64,000 nucleotides of DNA from an uncultured Oscillospiraceae bacterium (lineage in GTDB: Bacteria; Bacillota; Clostridia; Oscillospirales; Acutalibacteraceae), in contig URZE01000007.1 of the NCBI GenBank assembly GCA_900552265.1, positions 1 through 64,000 on the forward strand, given 5' to 3'. Both the position numbers and the translations under genes were made by a program. The notes beneath the pieces were generated by a model. It was given only the letters and a program-made list of their open reading frames with translations. It was not told the origin of the DNA and did no database searches. Shown piece by piece: positions 54,308 to 63,697 of the stretch (within the stretch, counting starts at the first letter, position 1; the number at the start of each line of letters is the position of its first letter).

Positions 54308-55281
54308 TCTATCATGTTTTTATAAAAATCTTTAACGAACCATATTTTTTCAATCGGAATTTGTAATTCTTTATTGTTTAAATAATCTAAGATACCTGCA
54401 TCTTCTTTGAAATTGAATTTTAGTTTGTACGAACATAAAGCTTGATATTTATATCCAAATTTACGATTTAATGAATTTTTTCCGTATTTTCCGTCACCCA
54501 AAAGAGGGTGTCCTATTGAGGCCAAATGAGCTCGTATTTGGTGAGTTCTTCCCGTAAGAAGTTCAACTTCTGTTAAACTGAAATTTTTGCCGGATTCTAT
54601 TGTGTTATATTTTGTCAAGATAGTTTTTGAAGAATTAGTTCCGGAATTGGTTTTTTTGATATAAACCTTATTTAATTTATCGTTTTTTTCGAGAAATCCT
54701 TTTAGAATGTCGCTCTTTTTTTGAAAATTTCCGCATGTTATACATATGTAACTTTTGTGAATTTCACGAGATTTCATTTTTTGATTCAAAATTCTTAGAG
54801 ATTCGGAATTTTTTGCAGCAATCACCATTCCGCAAGTATTTCGGTCAATGCGATTGACAAGAGATGGAGCAAAAGCATTTTCTTGTAATGGATTGTACTC
54901 GTTTTTTTCGAATAAATAATTTTTTATTCTGTTTATTAAACAGTCTGTTTGGAAATTATCATCCGGGTGGACAATCAATCCTGCTTTTTTATTCACTATT
55001 ATAATATTTTTGTCTTCGTAAACGATATCAAGATTTGTTGGAGCTTTTTTGAATTCATCTTTGTAAGAATCCGTTGTAAAAAATTCGTCGTTGATATATA
55101 AAGCGACCGTGTCATTTTCTTGAAGTTTGTAAGAACATTCAGATTTTTTTCCGTTAACTTTTATTCTTTTTTTTCTTATATATTTGTAAATGAGAGCTTG
55201 AGGTAGTTTAGGGAAAGATTTGGTTAGAAATTTGTCTAATCGATTAAAAGAATCGTTTTTGTTTATAATAACTTGTTTCAT
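54304..55281 (-). CDS. RluA-family 23S rRNA/tRNA pseudouridine synthase
   Basis: Pseudouridine synthase of 325 residues. N-terminal S4 RNA-binding domain (about 10-75, KSFPKLPQALIYKYIR), catalytic domain with the active-site Asp in VNRIDRNTCGMV (about residue 145) and the family GRTHQIRAHLASIGHPLLGD. RluC/RluD-like order. The precise target site cannot be told from sequence. The ribosome binding site is weak. It converges on the spoIIM-like gene with a 4-base overlap. Confidence 0.92.
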   Translation of the reverse strand: MKQVIINKNDSFNRLDKFLTKSFPKLPQALIYKYIRKKRIKVNGKKSECSYKLQENDTVALYINDEFFTTDSYKDEFKKAPTNLDIVYEDKNIIIVNKKAGLIVHPDDNFQTDCLINRIKNYLFEKNEYNPLQENAFAPSLVNRIDRNTCGMVIAAKNSESLRILNQKMKSREIHKSYICITCGNFQKKSDILKGFLEKNDKLNKVYIKKTNSGTNSSKTILTKYNTIESGKNFSLTEVELLTGRTHQIRAHLASIGHPLLGDGKYGKNSLNRKFGYKYQALCSYKLKFNFKEDAGILDYLNNKELQIPIEKIWFVKDFYKNMID

Positions 55282-55308
55282 TTTAAATTCACTGCCTGTA
55301 AAAGTTAT

Positions 55309-55337
55309 TTGAAATTTAGGTTAAAATATGGTAAAAT
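55309..55337 (+). promoter_or_regulatory. Promoter of radC
   Basis: TTGAAA at 55309-55314, 17-base spacer, TAAAAT at 55332-55337. Confidence 0.6.
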
Positions 55338-55388
55338 AACAAAGTATGACTTAAAAAATAAATACAAAATCGAGAGGAGAATGGAAAA

Positions 55389-56066
55389 TTGCACGACGGT
55401 CGTCGTTTAAGAATAAGGAAAAAATTTATTTTAAATGGGTTTGATAATTTTGAAGATCACGAAATACTCGAGTTAGCTTTATTTTACGCTATTCCTCGTA
55501 AAAATACAAATGTTATAGCACACGAATTGTTGGATAAATTTGGAACTGTGGATGCAGTTTTCGATGCTCCCATGAATATGCTTAAAGAAGTTGAAGGAAT
55601 AGGAGAATCTGCTGCAGTATTTATAAAAATGATTTCCGGATTGGCAAGAATTTACATGGAGAGAAAGTTCAAAAATATTGAAAAGGCGCCAAATATGTCA
55701 GATATAAATGATAAAATAACTTTTAAATTTATCGGTAGGACAGAAGAGCTGGTTGTAATAGTTTTGTTGGATGCAAAAGGAAAAGTCCTGTATGAAGGAG
55801 TTGTAAATAAAGGTACCGTAAATGCGGTGGATATTTATGCAAGAAAGATTATAGAACTTATCGTTCTTTACAATGCAAGTTCCGTAATAATAGCGCACAA
55901 TCATCCAAGTGGGTTTGCTGTTCCGTCTGTAGAAGATATAGAGTCAACTTCTAAACTTAATAAAGTGCTGAAAAGTATGCATGTTGAATTGCTTGACCAT
56001 ATAATTGTTGCAGATGGAGATTATGTTTCGCTTCGTGACTGTGGGATGAAAGATATTTTTGAATAA
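55389..56066 (+). CDS. radC: RadC family (JAB/MPN domain) protein
   Basis: A 225-residue RadC protein: N-terminal UPF0758 helix-hairpin-helix part (about 20-85, VEGIGESAA) and C-terminal JAB1/MPN-like metalloprotease fold (about 105-220), with the zinc ligands HNHPSG (two His, about 178-180) and Asp in the later DHIIV region. The historical DNA-repair role of RadC is doubtful; biochemical function is unproven. TTG start with AGAGGAGA about 7 bases upstream. Monocistronic between its promoter and a shared terminator. Confidence 0.93.
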   Translation: MHDGRRLRIRKKFILNGFDNFEDHEILELALFYAIPRKNTNVIAHELLDKFGTVDAVFDAPMNMLKEVEGIGESAAVFIKMISGLARIYMERKFKNIEKAPNMSDINDKITFKFIGRTEELVVIVLLDAKGKVLYEGVVNKGTVNAVDIYARKIIELIVLYNASSVIIAHNHPSGFAVPSVEDIESTSKLNKVLKSMHVELLDHIIVADGDYVSLRDCGMKDIFE

Positions 56067-56092
56067 TTTAATAAAGAAAATCGTAAAAAAGT

Positions 56093-56120
56093 CCTCTCAC
56101 CATTATTTTTTGATGAGAGG
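56093..56120. terminator. Bidirectional terminator between radC and secG
   Basis: Stem CCTCTCA/TGAGAGG with a 14-base loop; AACATTTTTAT on the plus side and ACTTTTTT on the minus side. Confidence 0.85.
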
Positions 56121-56145
56121 AACATTTTTATGTAAGTATTGCTTA

Positions 56146-56406
56146 TTACTTCCCAAAAACATGGAAATACAGCAGCATATTTACAAGTATTACAATTAAG
56201 AAAAATCCGATAGATATTACTCTTGTCCATCTTTCCAAAAATGCATCTATAGAACGAGACTTATTTTTGGACAAGAAAGTTTCGGACTCTGCACCCGTTA
56301 TTGCTCCGATACTTTTTTGCTGTCCTTCTTGGAACAACACAACTGCTACTACTGCTATTGCGAATATTATTAAAACAACACCCAAAGCAATTTCCAAATT
56401 ACTCAA
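56146..56406 (-). CDS. secG: Protein-export membrane protein SecG
   Basis: Small subunit of the SecYEG translocon, 86 residues with two transmembrane helices (about 5-25 and 60-80) and the conserved loop (LFQEGQQKSIGAITGAESETF). It helps the SecA-driven export of proteins such as those of the fibre operon. TTG start a few bases after GAGGTG. It lies with the 103-residue gene at 56437 in a minus-strand pair; rnr/smpB, usual neighbours, are absent. Confidence 0.93.
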   Translation of the reverse strand: MSNLEIALGVVLIIFAIAVVAVVLFQEGQQKSIGAITGAESETFLSKNKSRSIDAFLERWTRVISIGFFLIVILVNMLLYFHVFGK

Positions 56407-56436
56407 TTTTCAGCACCTCACAAAATTTATTTTTAA

Positions 56437-56748
56437 TTATAACATTTTTTCTGATAAAGCTCTTTCCAACCAAATGTTAGCAATGTCCAACGCAGCGTAC
56501 AAACCGGGTTTTTCACTGATTTTAACTATTTTTTTAGTATTATCATTATCTGAAGCTGTGTATATCATTTCAACATTTACTAAAGTGGAAACTTCCAAAT
56601 CTGAGACCTTTTTTACTTCCTTGGATTCAATTTTTACTACATAAGGTTCGCTCATACTTCCATAGTATAGAACATTACCGCACCTTACCAGGGGTTTTCC
56701 TTTGTACTTAAAAAAACCTTTTTTATTTTTTGGTTGTGTGTTTTTCAT
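56437..56748 (-). CDS. Conserved small protein of unknown function
   Basis: A 103-residue soluble protein, probably cytoplasmic, with the pattern FFKYKGKPLVRCGNVLYYG and a C-terminal EKPGLYAALDIANIWLERAL helix. I recognise the pattern as one that recurs in Oscillospirales/clostridia as a small conserved hypothetical, but no function is known. It is upstream of secG on the same strand, 30 bases apart. ATG start at 56748; no strong ribosome site is seen. Confidence 0.65.
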   Translation of the reverse strand: MKNTQPKNKKGFFKYKGKPLVRCGNVLYYGSMSEPYVVKIESKEVKKVSDLEVSTLVNVEMIYTASDNDNTKKIVKISEKPGLYAALDIANIWLERALSEKML

Positions 56749-56888
56749 GTAAACTCCCCAAATAACAATTTTTGTTTCTCAGATATTAATATTATCATGA
56801 TGATTTTAAATTTTCAATACTTTAATCAGTAATTTGTTTAAAATTTTGAGCGAATAAATATTGCTATGTTACTCAAGCGATATATTTC

Positions 56889-56918
56889 TTGACATACATC
56901 TTTGTTCCGTAATAAAAT
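56889..56918 (+). promoter_or_regulatory. Possible promoter of the rny operon
   Basis: TTGACA at 56889-56894, 18-base spacer, TAAAAT at 56913-56918. The leader to the rny start would be about 225 bases; nothing else is recognisable in 56919-57140. Confidence 0.6.
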
Positions 56919-57147
56919 TAAGTTGTATTTTTGTGTTACATACGGAAATTAATTTTATTAAAGGTACTTTGAATGTTAAAATGAAATTTTTTAAATAGCG
57001 GAACTGCGGTTTGCGAATTTGTTGATTATATATTGTTTTTATGGAAATGAATTAAACTACAAAATTTTCTTTTAATCGGGAAAATATGATGCTATATTGA
57101 TTAAAAAATGGATTTTAGCCTTTAAGGTATACTACTGGGAGGTTGCA

Positions 57148-58692
57148 ATGCATTTGGACTTAAAAATTGTGGCAGTAATAATTTTATGTATGCTGATAGC
57201 ATTTGCTCTGGGAATAATTTGCAGAAAACTTAAAGCCGAGAAAACAATTTCTTCAGCAGAAAAAGAAGCTGAAAAGATAATAATTAACGCTAAGGAATTG
57301 GCTGAAACTCGTAAAAAAGAAGTTGTTTTGGAGGGAAAAGAAGAAGTTCATAAATTTAGAAACGAGACAGAAAAAGAGATGTCTGAACGTCGGAGAGATC
57401 TGCAGCGTCAGGAAAGAAGAATACTTCAAAAGGAAGAAAATATTGATAAAAAGACCGAAAATCTTGAAGCGCGCGAGTTATCTCTTGAAAAAAAATCTAA
57501 AGAAATAACTGATAAGTATAATGAAGTTGAAATTTTGAAAAAAAATCAATTTGATATGCTTGAAAAAATATCCGGATTTTCGGTAAATCAAGCAAAAAGT
57601 TTTCTCATGGAAAGTCTCCAAGACGAGCTTACGCATGAAAAGGCTTTGAAAATAACCATGTTTGAACAAAGGCTTAAAGAAGAATGTGAAAAAAAAGCAC
57701 AGGATATTTTGTCTGTTGCAATACAGAGATGTGCTTCCGATCATATTGCTGAAGCTGCGATATCGGTTGTGCCGCTTCCAAGTGACGATATGAAGGGTAG
57801 AATAATAGGGCGTGAAGGACGAAATATTCGTTCCATTGAAAATTTAACCGGAGTTGATTTGATAATAGACGATACTCCGGAAACTATTACTCTTTCTGCG
57901 TTTGATCCAGTGCGTCGTGAAATTGCTCGGGTTGCTCTCGAAAAACTTATTGCCGACGGAAGAATTCATCCTGCAAAAATAGAAGAAATGGTAGAAAAAG
58001 CTCGTCGAGATGTGGATAAAGAGATAAAAGAAGAGGGACAGCGAGCTCTTATAGAATCAGGTGTGAACGGAGTTCATCCTGAAATAGCCAAGCTTTTAGG
58101 TAAGCTCAAGTACAGAACGAGTTACGGACAGAATGTTTTAAATCATTCTGTGGAAGTTGCCAATTTGTGTGGAATAATAGCATCAGAATTAGGTCTCGAC
58201 TCATCTCTTGCAAAGAGAATAGGTTTGCTTCATGACATAGGTAAAGCGTTAGATCATGAAATTGAAGGTTCACACATAGAATTGGGAGTTAATGTGGCGA
58301 AAAAATATAAAGAAAGCGAAGAAGTTATTCATGCGATACATTCGCATCATGGGGATGTTGAACCCAAAACTCCTTACGCATTTATTCTTCAAGCTGCCGA
58401 CACTGCTTCTGCCGCGAGACCGGGGGCAAGGCGTGAGAATTTGGAAAATTATATTAAACGTCTTGAAAAACTCGAATCTCTTGTATCCTCGTTTGGCGGT
58501 GTTCGTGGGTGTTATGCAATACAAGCCGGTAGAGAAGTAAGAGTTATGATAAAACCCGAAGTCGTAAATGACGAGCACATGATTCCCCTTGCTCGAAACA
58601 TTTGTAAAAAAATAGAATCAGAGCTTGATTATCCCGGTCAAATAAAAGTAAATATCATAAGAGAGAGTCGAGCGGTTGATTTTGCGAAATAA
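57148..58692 (+). CDS. rny: Ribonuclease Y
   Basis: Membrane-anchored endoribonuclease that starts decay of many mRNAs, 514 residues. One transmembrane helix (about 8-26), a long charged coiled coil (about 35-190), a KH domain ([15 protein letters not shown], about 213-230) and an HD domain with the metal-binding His-Asp in [12 protein letters not shown] (about 355-366). Start is ATG 57148 after GGGAGG; the in-frame codon at 57097 lies before that ribosome site. ymdB follows 21 bases after the stop, the conserved pairing. Confidence 0.96.
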   Translation: MHLDLKIVAVIILCMLIAFALGIICRKLKAEKTISSAEKEAEKIIINAKELAETRKKEVVLEGKEEVHKFRNETEKEMSERRRDLQRQERRILQKEENIDKKTENLEARELSLEKKSKEITDKYNEVEILKKNQFDMLEKISGFSVNQAKSFLMESLQDELTHEKALKITMFEQRLKEECEKKAQDILSVAIQRCASDHIAEAAISVVPLPSDDMKGRIIGREGRNIRSIENLTGVDLIIDDTPETITLSAFDPVRREIARVALEKLIADGRIHPAKIEEMVEKARRDVDKEIKEEGQRALIESGVNGVHPEIAKLLGKLKYRTSYGQNVLNHSVEVANLCGIIASELGLDSSLAKRIGLLHDIGKALDHEIEGSHIELGVNVAKKYKESEEVIHAIHSHHGDVEPKTPYAFILQAADTASAARPGARRENLENYIKRLEKLESLVSSFGGVRGCYAIQAGREVRVMIKPEVVNDEHMIPLARNICKKIESELDYPGQIKVNIIRESRAVDFAK

Positions 58693-58713
58693 TATATTCA
58701 AGTGGTGAATAAA

Positions 58714-59487
58714 ATGAAAGTTTTGGCTATAGGTGATGTAGTCGGAAAAGGTGGAACTGATTTTTTAAAGTTCAAATTAAAAAGATTTAAGTTTGAACAC
58801 GATATTGATTTGACTATTGCAAACGGTGAAAATTCGGCTGAGGGAAATGGTATTTTACCCGATTCGGCTCGTAAGATATTTGAGTCGGGAGTGGATGTAA
58901 TTACAAATGGAAATCATACTTTTAGGCGTAAAGAAATTTTTACGTTCATCAATGAAAATTCAAGAATAATTCGTCCATATAATTATCCGTCAAAAAAAAC
59001 TCCCGGTTCAGGGATTTGTAAATTAAAAGTAAAAGACACTAATGTCGCAGTCATAAATATTTTGGGAGTAGCTTATCTTGAGTGTATGAAGTTACCGTTA
59101 GATGCCTTGGATGAAGCTTTGAAAATTTGTTCGGACTGTCAGGTGAAAATTGTTGATTTTCATGCTGAAGCTACTGCTGAAAAAAGAGCTTTCGGTTATT
59201 ATGCAGATGGAAAAGTTTCAGCAGTTTTTGGAACACATACTCACGTGCAAACATCTGATGAAGAAGTTTTTCCCAAGGGCACAGGTTTTATTACCGACGT
59301 AGGAATGACAGGTGCAATAAATTCAGTGTTAGGTGTAAAAAAGGAATTGTCAATTAGAAGAATGAAAGACAGAATGCCGGTACGATTTGAAAATGCTTCC
59401 GGTCCATACAAAATGGAATGCGTAGTTTTTGATATAGATAAAGATACATTCAAAACAAAATCGGTGGAAAGATTTCGAATAACTTGA
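58714..59487 (+). CDS. ymdB: YmdB-family metallophosphoesterase
   Basis: Cytoplasmic metal-dependent phosphodiesterase of 257 residues. Metal-site motifs: IGDVVGKGG, NGENSAEGNG, NGNHTFRR and the paired HAEATAEKRAFGYYADGK...FGTHTHVQT. Bacillus YmdB hydrolyses 2',3'-cyclic nucleotides and affects biofilm genes; the rny-ymdB pairing is widespread. The start is ATG 58714 rather than GTG 58702, which forms part of the ribosome site. Confidence 0.93.
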   Translation: MKVLAIGDVVGKGGTDFLKFKLKRFKFEHDIDLTIANGENSAEGNGILPDSARKIFESGVDVITNGNHTFRRKEIFTFINENSRIIRPYNYPSKKTPGSGICKLKVKDTNVAVINILGVAYLECMKLPLDALDEALKICSDCQVKIVDFHAEATAEKRAFGYYADGKVSAVFGTHTHVQTSDEEVFPKGTGFITDVGMTGAINSVLGVKKELSIRRMKDRMPVRFENASGPYKMECVVFDIDKDTFKTKSVERFRIT

Positions 59488-59570
59488 TATTTCGATAGTG
59501 TGTTCATAATTACGGTGATAACCGAATTATATAAATAAAACAATACAATTTTTTAAGGAGCTGTGTTCAA

Positions 59571-61232
59571 TTGATAAACGGTTTGTGCTTAAAAAACGCC
59601 ATTATTTCAGGTGCAAATAATATTTTAAAACATAAAAATCATGTTAATGAACTCAATATTTTCCCTGTTCCGGATGGAGACACAGGGACCAATATGTCAA
59701 TGACAATTTCTTCTGCGGTCGAAGCTTTGAAAAAAGTTGATGACAATGCATCTGTAGGGGAAGTCATAAGTGCTTTTGTTCCGGCGTTGTTGAGAGGTGC
59801 CAGAGGAAATTCAGGAGTTATTCTTTCAATTCTTTTCAGAGGATTTTCTCAACTGTTCTCCGATTGTAAGTCAGAGCTCAGCGGATGTGATTTGTCCAAA
59901 GCTTTGGATGTGGGAGTCAAAGCTGCTTACGGCGCAGTAACCAAACCTACCGAAGGAACTATGTTAACTGTTGCGAGAATTGCTTCTGAAAGAGCTCAAA
60001 AAGCTTCCAAAATAAATAATGATGTTGTTTATGTGTGGTCTGAAATTTGTGCAGGTGCACAGGAAGCACTTAAAATGACACCCGATTTATTACCTGTTTT
60101 GAAAAAAGCAGGAGTTGTTGACGCAGGAGGAAAAGGTTTATGTCTTGTATTTGAAGGAATACTTTCGGTGTTAAAAGATGGTGTTATGATAGATTCTGAA
60201 CCTATTGATTCAGATTTGAAAGAAAATGATGAGTTCCGTAATGCTGCTGCTGAATTTGATGCAGATATTACTTTCACATATTGTACTGAATTTATAGTAA
60301 AGCGCAGTGCTCTTTGTAAGCTTAGTCCGCTCAAACTTAGGATGCGTTTGCAAAAAATCGGAGACTGTGTTGTAGTGGTAGACGATGAAGAGATAATAAA
60401 AGTTCATGTACATACTGAAAATCCCGGAAAAGCTCTTGAAGAAGGAATTAAATATGGTCAATTCCTTACAGTTAAAGTGGAAAATATGAAAGAACAGCAC
60501 CGTAAAGCAGCCGAAGAAAAACTGTCAAAAGAAAAATCTTCACAAATTTTTGAACCAAAAGAGCCGGAAGAAGAAGTAGGTTTTGTTTCGGTAGGAGCGG
60601 GAGATGGTGTAATTGCACTTTTTAAAGATTTAGGTTGTGAAAATGTAATAAGTGGTGGCCAAACCATGAATCCCAGTACAGATAAAATTGTGGAAGCGGT
60701 TCTTGCGACTCCTGCAAAAACTGTGTACGTATTTCCAAATAATAAAAATATTATTATGTCTGCTCAACAGGCAGTTTCTCTCGTCAAAGACCGCACTGTG
60801 GTTATAGTGCCTACAAAAACAATTGCTCAGGGTGTATCTGCAATTTTAGCTTTCAGTTATGATGAAGGTATTGAGGGAAATATCAAACTAATGGCTGAGG
60901 CAGCTTCGAGAGTGAAAACCGGTCAAATTACGTTTGCTGCACGTGATTCGGAATTTGGTGGATTTAGAATAAAAGAAGGGGAAATTTTAGCTCTTTTGGA
61001 TGGGAAACTTGTATTTACGGAATCTGATCCTGTAAAAGCCGCTGCTCGTCTTACAAAGTCGATGATTTCCTCTGATTCTGAGTTTATTACTGTTATATAT
61101 GGCGAAAACATAAGTGACGAAAAAGCCGAAGAAGCAAAAAATTTAATAGAGTCTTCAATGAAAAAGCCGTTGGAAATTAATTTGGTTAAAGGTGGTCAAC
61201 CTATTTATCATTTTATTATTTCCGTCGAATAA
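59571..61232 (+). CDS. fakA: Fatty acid kinase FakA (DAK2-domain)
   Basis: A 553-residue kinase that phosphorylates FakB-bound fatty acids, giving acyl-phosphate for phospholipid synthesis. N-terminal Dhak-like DAK2 domain (about 1-205) with NIFPVPDGDTGTNMSMT and ARGNSGVI, and a C-terminal DegV-related EDD-like domain (about 330-550). A FakB-type DegV protein is at 31.9 kb in the same window. TTG start after AAGGAG. It precedes recG by 22 bases, probably in one transcription unit. Confidence 0.93.
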   Translation: MINGLCLKNAIISGANNILKHKNHVNELNIFPVPDGDTGTNMSMTISSAVEALKKVDDNASVGEVISAFVPALLRGARGNSGVILSILFRGFSQLFSDCKSELSGCDLSKALDVGVKAAYGAVTKPTEGTMLTVARIASERAQKASKINNDVVYVWSEICAGAQEALKMTPDLLPVLKKAGVVDAGGKGLCLVFEGILSVLKDGVMIDSEPIDSDLKENDEFRNAAAEFDADITFTYCTEFIVKRSALCKLSPLKLRMRLQKIGDCVVVVDDEEIIKVHVHTENPGKALEEGIKYGQFLTVKVENMKEQHRKAAEEKLSKEKSSQIFEPKEPEEEVGFVSVGAGDGVIALFKDLGCENVISGGQTMNPSTDKIVEAVLATPAKTVYVFPNNKNIIMSAQQAVSLVKDRTVVIVPTKTIAQGVSAILAFSYDEGIEGNIKLMAEAASRVKTGQITFAARDSEFGGFRIKEGEILALLDGKLVFTESDPVKAAARLTKSMISSDSEFITVIYGENISDEKAEEAKNLIESSMKKPLEINLVKGGQPIYHFIISVE

Positions 61233-61253
61233 ATAATTACGGAGGTGCCGTTT

Positions 61254-63302
61254 ATGGCATCTTTATTTAAAATTGATATACAAAAATTAAAAGGTGTAGG
61301 CCCCAAAAGTGCGGAACTTCTTCGCAGACTTGGAGTCTGCACTGTTGGCGATATTATAAAGTTTTATCCCAAAGAATATGAAGATTGGGGCAAAGTTCAG
61401 AGCCTAAGTCTTGCTAAAGGTAAAAAAAATCAATGTTTAAGGCTCAAAATTTTGACCAGTGTAAGGAAAAGTATTCTTAAAAGCGGTAAAACTTTGTATA
61501 AACTTGAGGCAACAGATGGTCTAAATTTTGCAGATATTGTATTTTTTAATAATGGATTTGTAGCTCAAAAGTTGTTAAAAGATCATGAGTATCTTTTTCG
61601 AGGAAATGTTACTGGTAATCTTTTAAGGTTTGAAATTGTTTCACCAAAAATAAAAAATATTGATGAGTCTCATAAAATATATCCTGTTTATCGTCAAACC
61701 AAAGGACTTACTTCGGCAAAAATATGCAACTTTGTTGAGAACGCTTTTAAGCTTTTACCGAAAGAAATATCTGATACGCTCCCTGAAAGCATTCGAGAAG
61801 AAAACGATTTATGCTCTCTTGATTTTGCTCTGAGAAATATACATTTTCCGAATTCTCGACAAGCTTTAGAGGAATCACGTAGAAGAATTGTTTTCGAAGA
61901 ATTTTTTTTATACCAACTCGGAATGTGCTTTATAAAGAAGCGTGCTCGGCAAAAAACCGAAATAACACTAAATGAGGACTATTCATCAGAATTTTCATTA
62001 TTTTTACTGTTTGAATTGACTAATGCTCAAAAAAGAGCGATTTTCGAATGTGTACAAGATATCAAAAGTGGTTTTTCAATGAATCGACTTCTTCAAGGAG
62101 ACGTGGGTTCGGGCAAGACTGCAGTTTGTGCCTCGCTTGCTTATACCATGGCTAAAAATGGTTTTCAAAGTGCCATTATGGTTCCTACAGAAACTCTTGC
62201 GGTGCAGCATTATCGTACATTCAGTAAATTTTTTAAAGATACCGGGATAAAAGTAGAAGTGTTATATAGCTCTATGAAAGCAAAGGAAAAGCGTAGAGTT
62301 TTACAAGATATTTCTTTTGGATTCGCAGACATAGTAATAGGAACTCATTCCCTTATTTCGGACGGAGTCGCTTTTAAAAATCTTGGTTTAGCCGTAACTG
62401 ATGAACAGCACAGGTTTGGAGTCAATCAAAGAGCAAAAATTTCGGAAAAAGGAAATTATCCCCATGTTTTAGTTATGTCGGCAACGCCTATTCCTCGAAC
62501 TTTAGCTATGATTTTATATGGTGATTTGGATATTTCTGTTTTGGATGAATCCATTCCGGGACGCCAAAAGGTTGATACGTTTAGAATTGATTCTGCTAAA
62601 AGATTCAGAGCCTGGAATTTTGTAAAAAAGATAATAGCTGAAGGCGGACAGGCGTATATTGTATGCGCTTGTATAGAGGAAAACGAAAACGATATAGTTG
62701 ATGTGAATACTTATCGAGATGATATGATAAAGAATGGATTTGATGAGAAAGACGTAGCGATATTACACGGAAAAATGACAACAGCGGAAAAAGAATTCAT
62801 TATGCACGAATTTACGGAAAATAAAATAAAAGTACTTGTATCAACGACTGTAATAGAAGTAGGTATAGACGTTCCCAACGCACAGATTATTATTATAGAA
62901 AACGCCGAAAGATTCGGAATTTCTCAACTTCATCAACTGCGAGGAAGAGTAGGACGAAATAGTAAAAAATCTTATTGTATACTTGTATCGGATGCCAAAG
63001 GGACAGATTCTCAAAAAAGATTTTCTGCTTTGGTAGGTTCGGGAGATGGATTTTATCTTTCGGGAGAAGATCTTAAAATAAGGGGACCTGGAGATTTTTT
63101 CGGTACAAATCAGCATGGAGTTCCCAATATAGGCATACCGACTTCATATGATGATGTAGCGATAATGAAACAGGCACAGTTGGCTACGGAACGGCTTATG
63201 AACCATAATCCGCAAATGGAAGGCTCTGAGTTTAAATTTATAAAACACAGTATTGAAAAGACTTTTAATAAAAATGATGAAGTTCAAAGGATAATATTTT
63301 AG
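61254..63302 (+). CDS. recG: ATP-dependent DNA helicase RecG
   Basis: Branched-DNA helicase of 682 residues that regresses stalled replication forks. N-terminal helix-hairpin-helix and wedge OB fold (about 1-180), Walker A GDVGSGKT (about 285-292), DEQH box with TDEQHRFGV, helicase C domain with VGIDVPNAQ and QLRGRVGRN, and the RecG-specific C-terminal DLKIRGPGDFFGTNQHG. ATG 61254 has GGAGGTG 7 bases upstream. It is followed after 15 bases by acpS. Confidence 0.96.
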   Translation: MASLFKIDIQKLKGVGPKSAELLRRLGVCTVGDIIKFYPKEYEDWGKVQSLSLAKGKKNQCLRLKILTSVRKSILKSGKTLYKLEATDGLNFADIVFFNNGFVAQKLLKDHEYLFRGNVTGNLLRFEIVSPKIKNIDESHKIYPVYRQTKGLTSAKICNFVENAFKLLPKEISDTLPESIREENDLCSLDFALRNIHFPNSRQALEESRRRIVFEEFFLYQLGMCFIKKRARQKTEITLNEDYSSEFSLFLLFELTNAQKRAIFECVQDIKSGFSMNRLLQGDVGSGKTAVCASLAYTMAKNGFQSAIMVPTETLAVQHYRTFSKFFKDTGIKVEVLYSSMKAKEKRRVLQDISFGFADIVIGTHSLISDGVAFKNLGLAVTDEQHRFGVNQRAKISEKGNYPHVLVMSATPIPRTLAMILYGDLDISVLDESIPGRQKVDTFRIDSAKRFRAWNFVKKIIAEGGQAYIVCACIEENENDIVDVNTYRDDMIKNGFDEKDVAILHGKMTTAEKEFIMHEFTENKIKVLVSTTVIEVGIDVPNAQIIIIENAERFGISQLHQLRGRVGRNSKKSYCILVSDAKGTDSQKRFSALVGSGDGFYLSGEDLKIRGPGDFFGTNQHGVPNIGIPTSYDDVAIMKQAQLATERLMNHNPQMEGSEFKFIKHSIEKTFNKNDEVQRIIF

Positions 63303-63317
63303 TTTGGATGTGAAAAG

Positions 63318-63695
63318 ATGTATTCTGTGGGATTGGATATGGTAGAAATTGCACGAATAGAAAAATCAATGAAATCTCCGAGGTTTTTAAAAGTTATACT
63401 GGGAGATTCCGAATACAGTCAACTTGAAGAAAAAAAATTTCCGAAGCAGAGTGTTGCTGCAAATTTTTGTGCCAAAGAGGCGTTTTCCAAAGCTCTCGGT
63501 ACGGGTATGAGAGGACTTAATATGAAAGATATTCAAATTTTAAGAGATTCTCTCGGCAAACCTTACTTTCTTTTAAGTGGAAGTGCAATAAATGTTTCAA
63601 ATAAGAAGAATTTGGATTTTTCACTAAGTATTACTCATACCAAAGATTATGCTTGCGCTGTTGTTGTGTGTTATCAAAGAAGTAGGGAGAAATAA
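63318..63695 (+). CDS. acpS: Holo-[acyl-carrier-protein] synthase
   Basis: Transfers 4'-phosphopantetheine from CoA to the acyl-carrier protein, 125 residues. Metal-site motifs are GLDMVEIARI (Asp) and FCAKEAFSKALGTG (Glu), with SITHTKDYACA near the end. It belongs to the recG-acpS-nnrD group often seen in Firmicutes. Start ATG follows a GGATGTG site. The final residues (QRSREK) are not conserved and end 3 bases before nnrD. Confidence 0.95.
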   Translation: MYSVGLDMVEIARIEKSMKSPRFLKVILGDSEYSQLEEKKFPKQSVAANFCAKEAFSKALGTGMRGLNMKDIQILRDSLGKPYFLLSGSAINVSNKKNLDFSLSITHTKDYACAVVVCYQRSREK

Positions 63696-63697
63696 TT

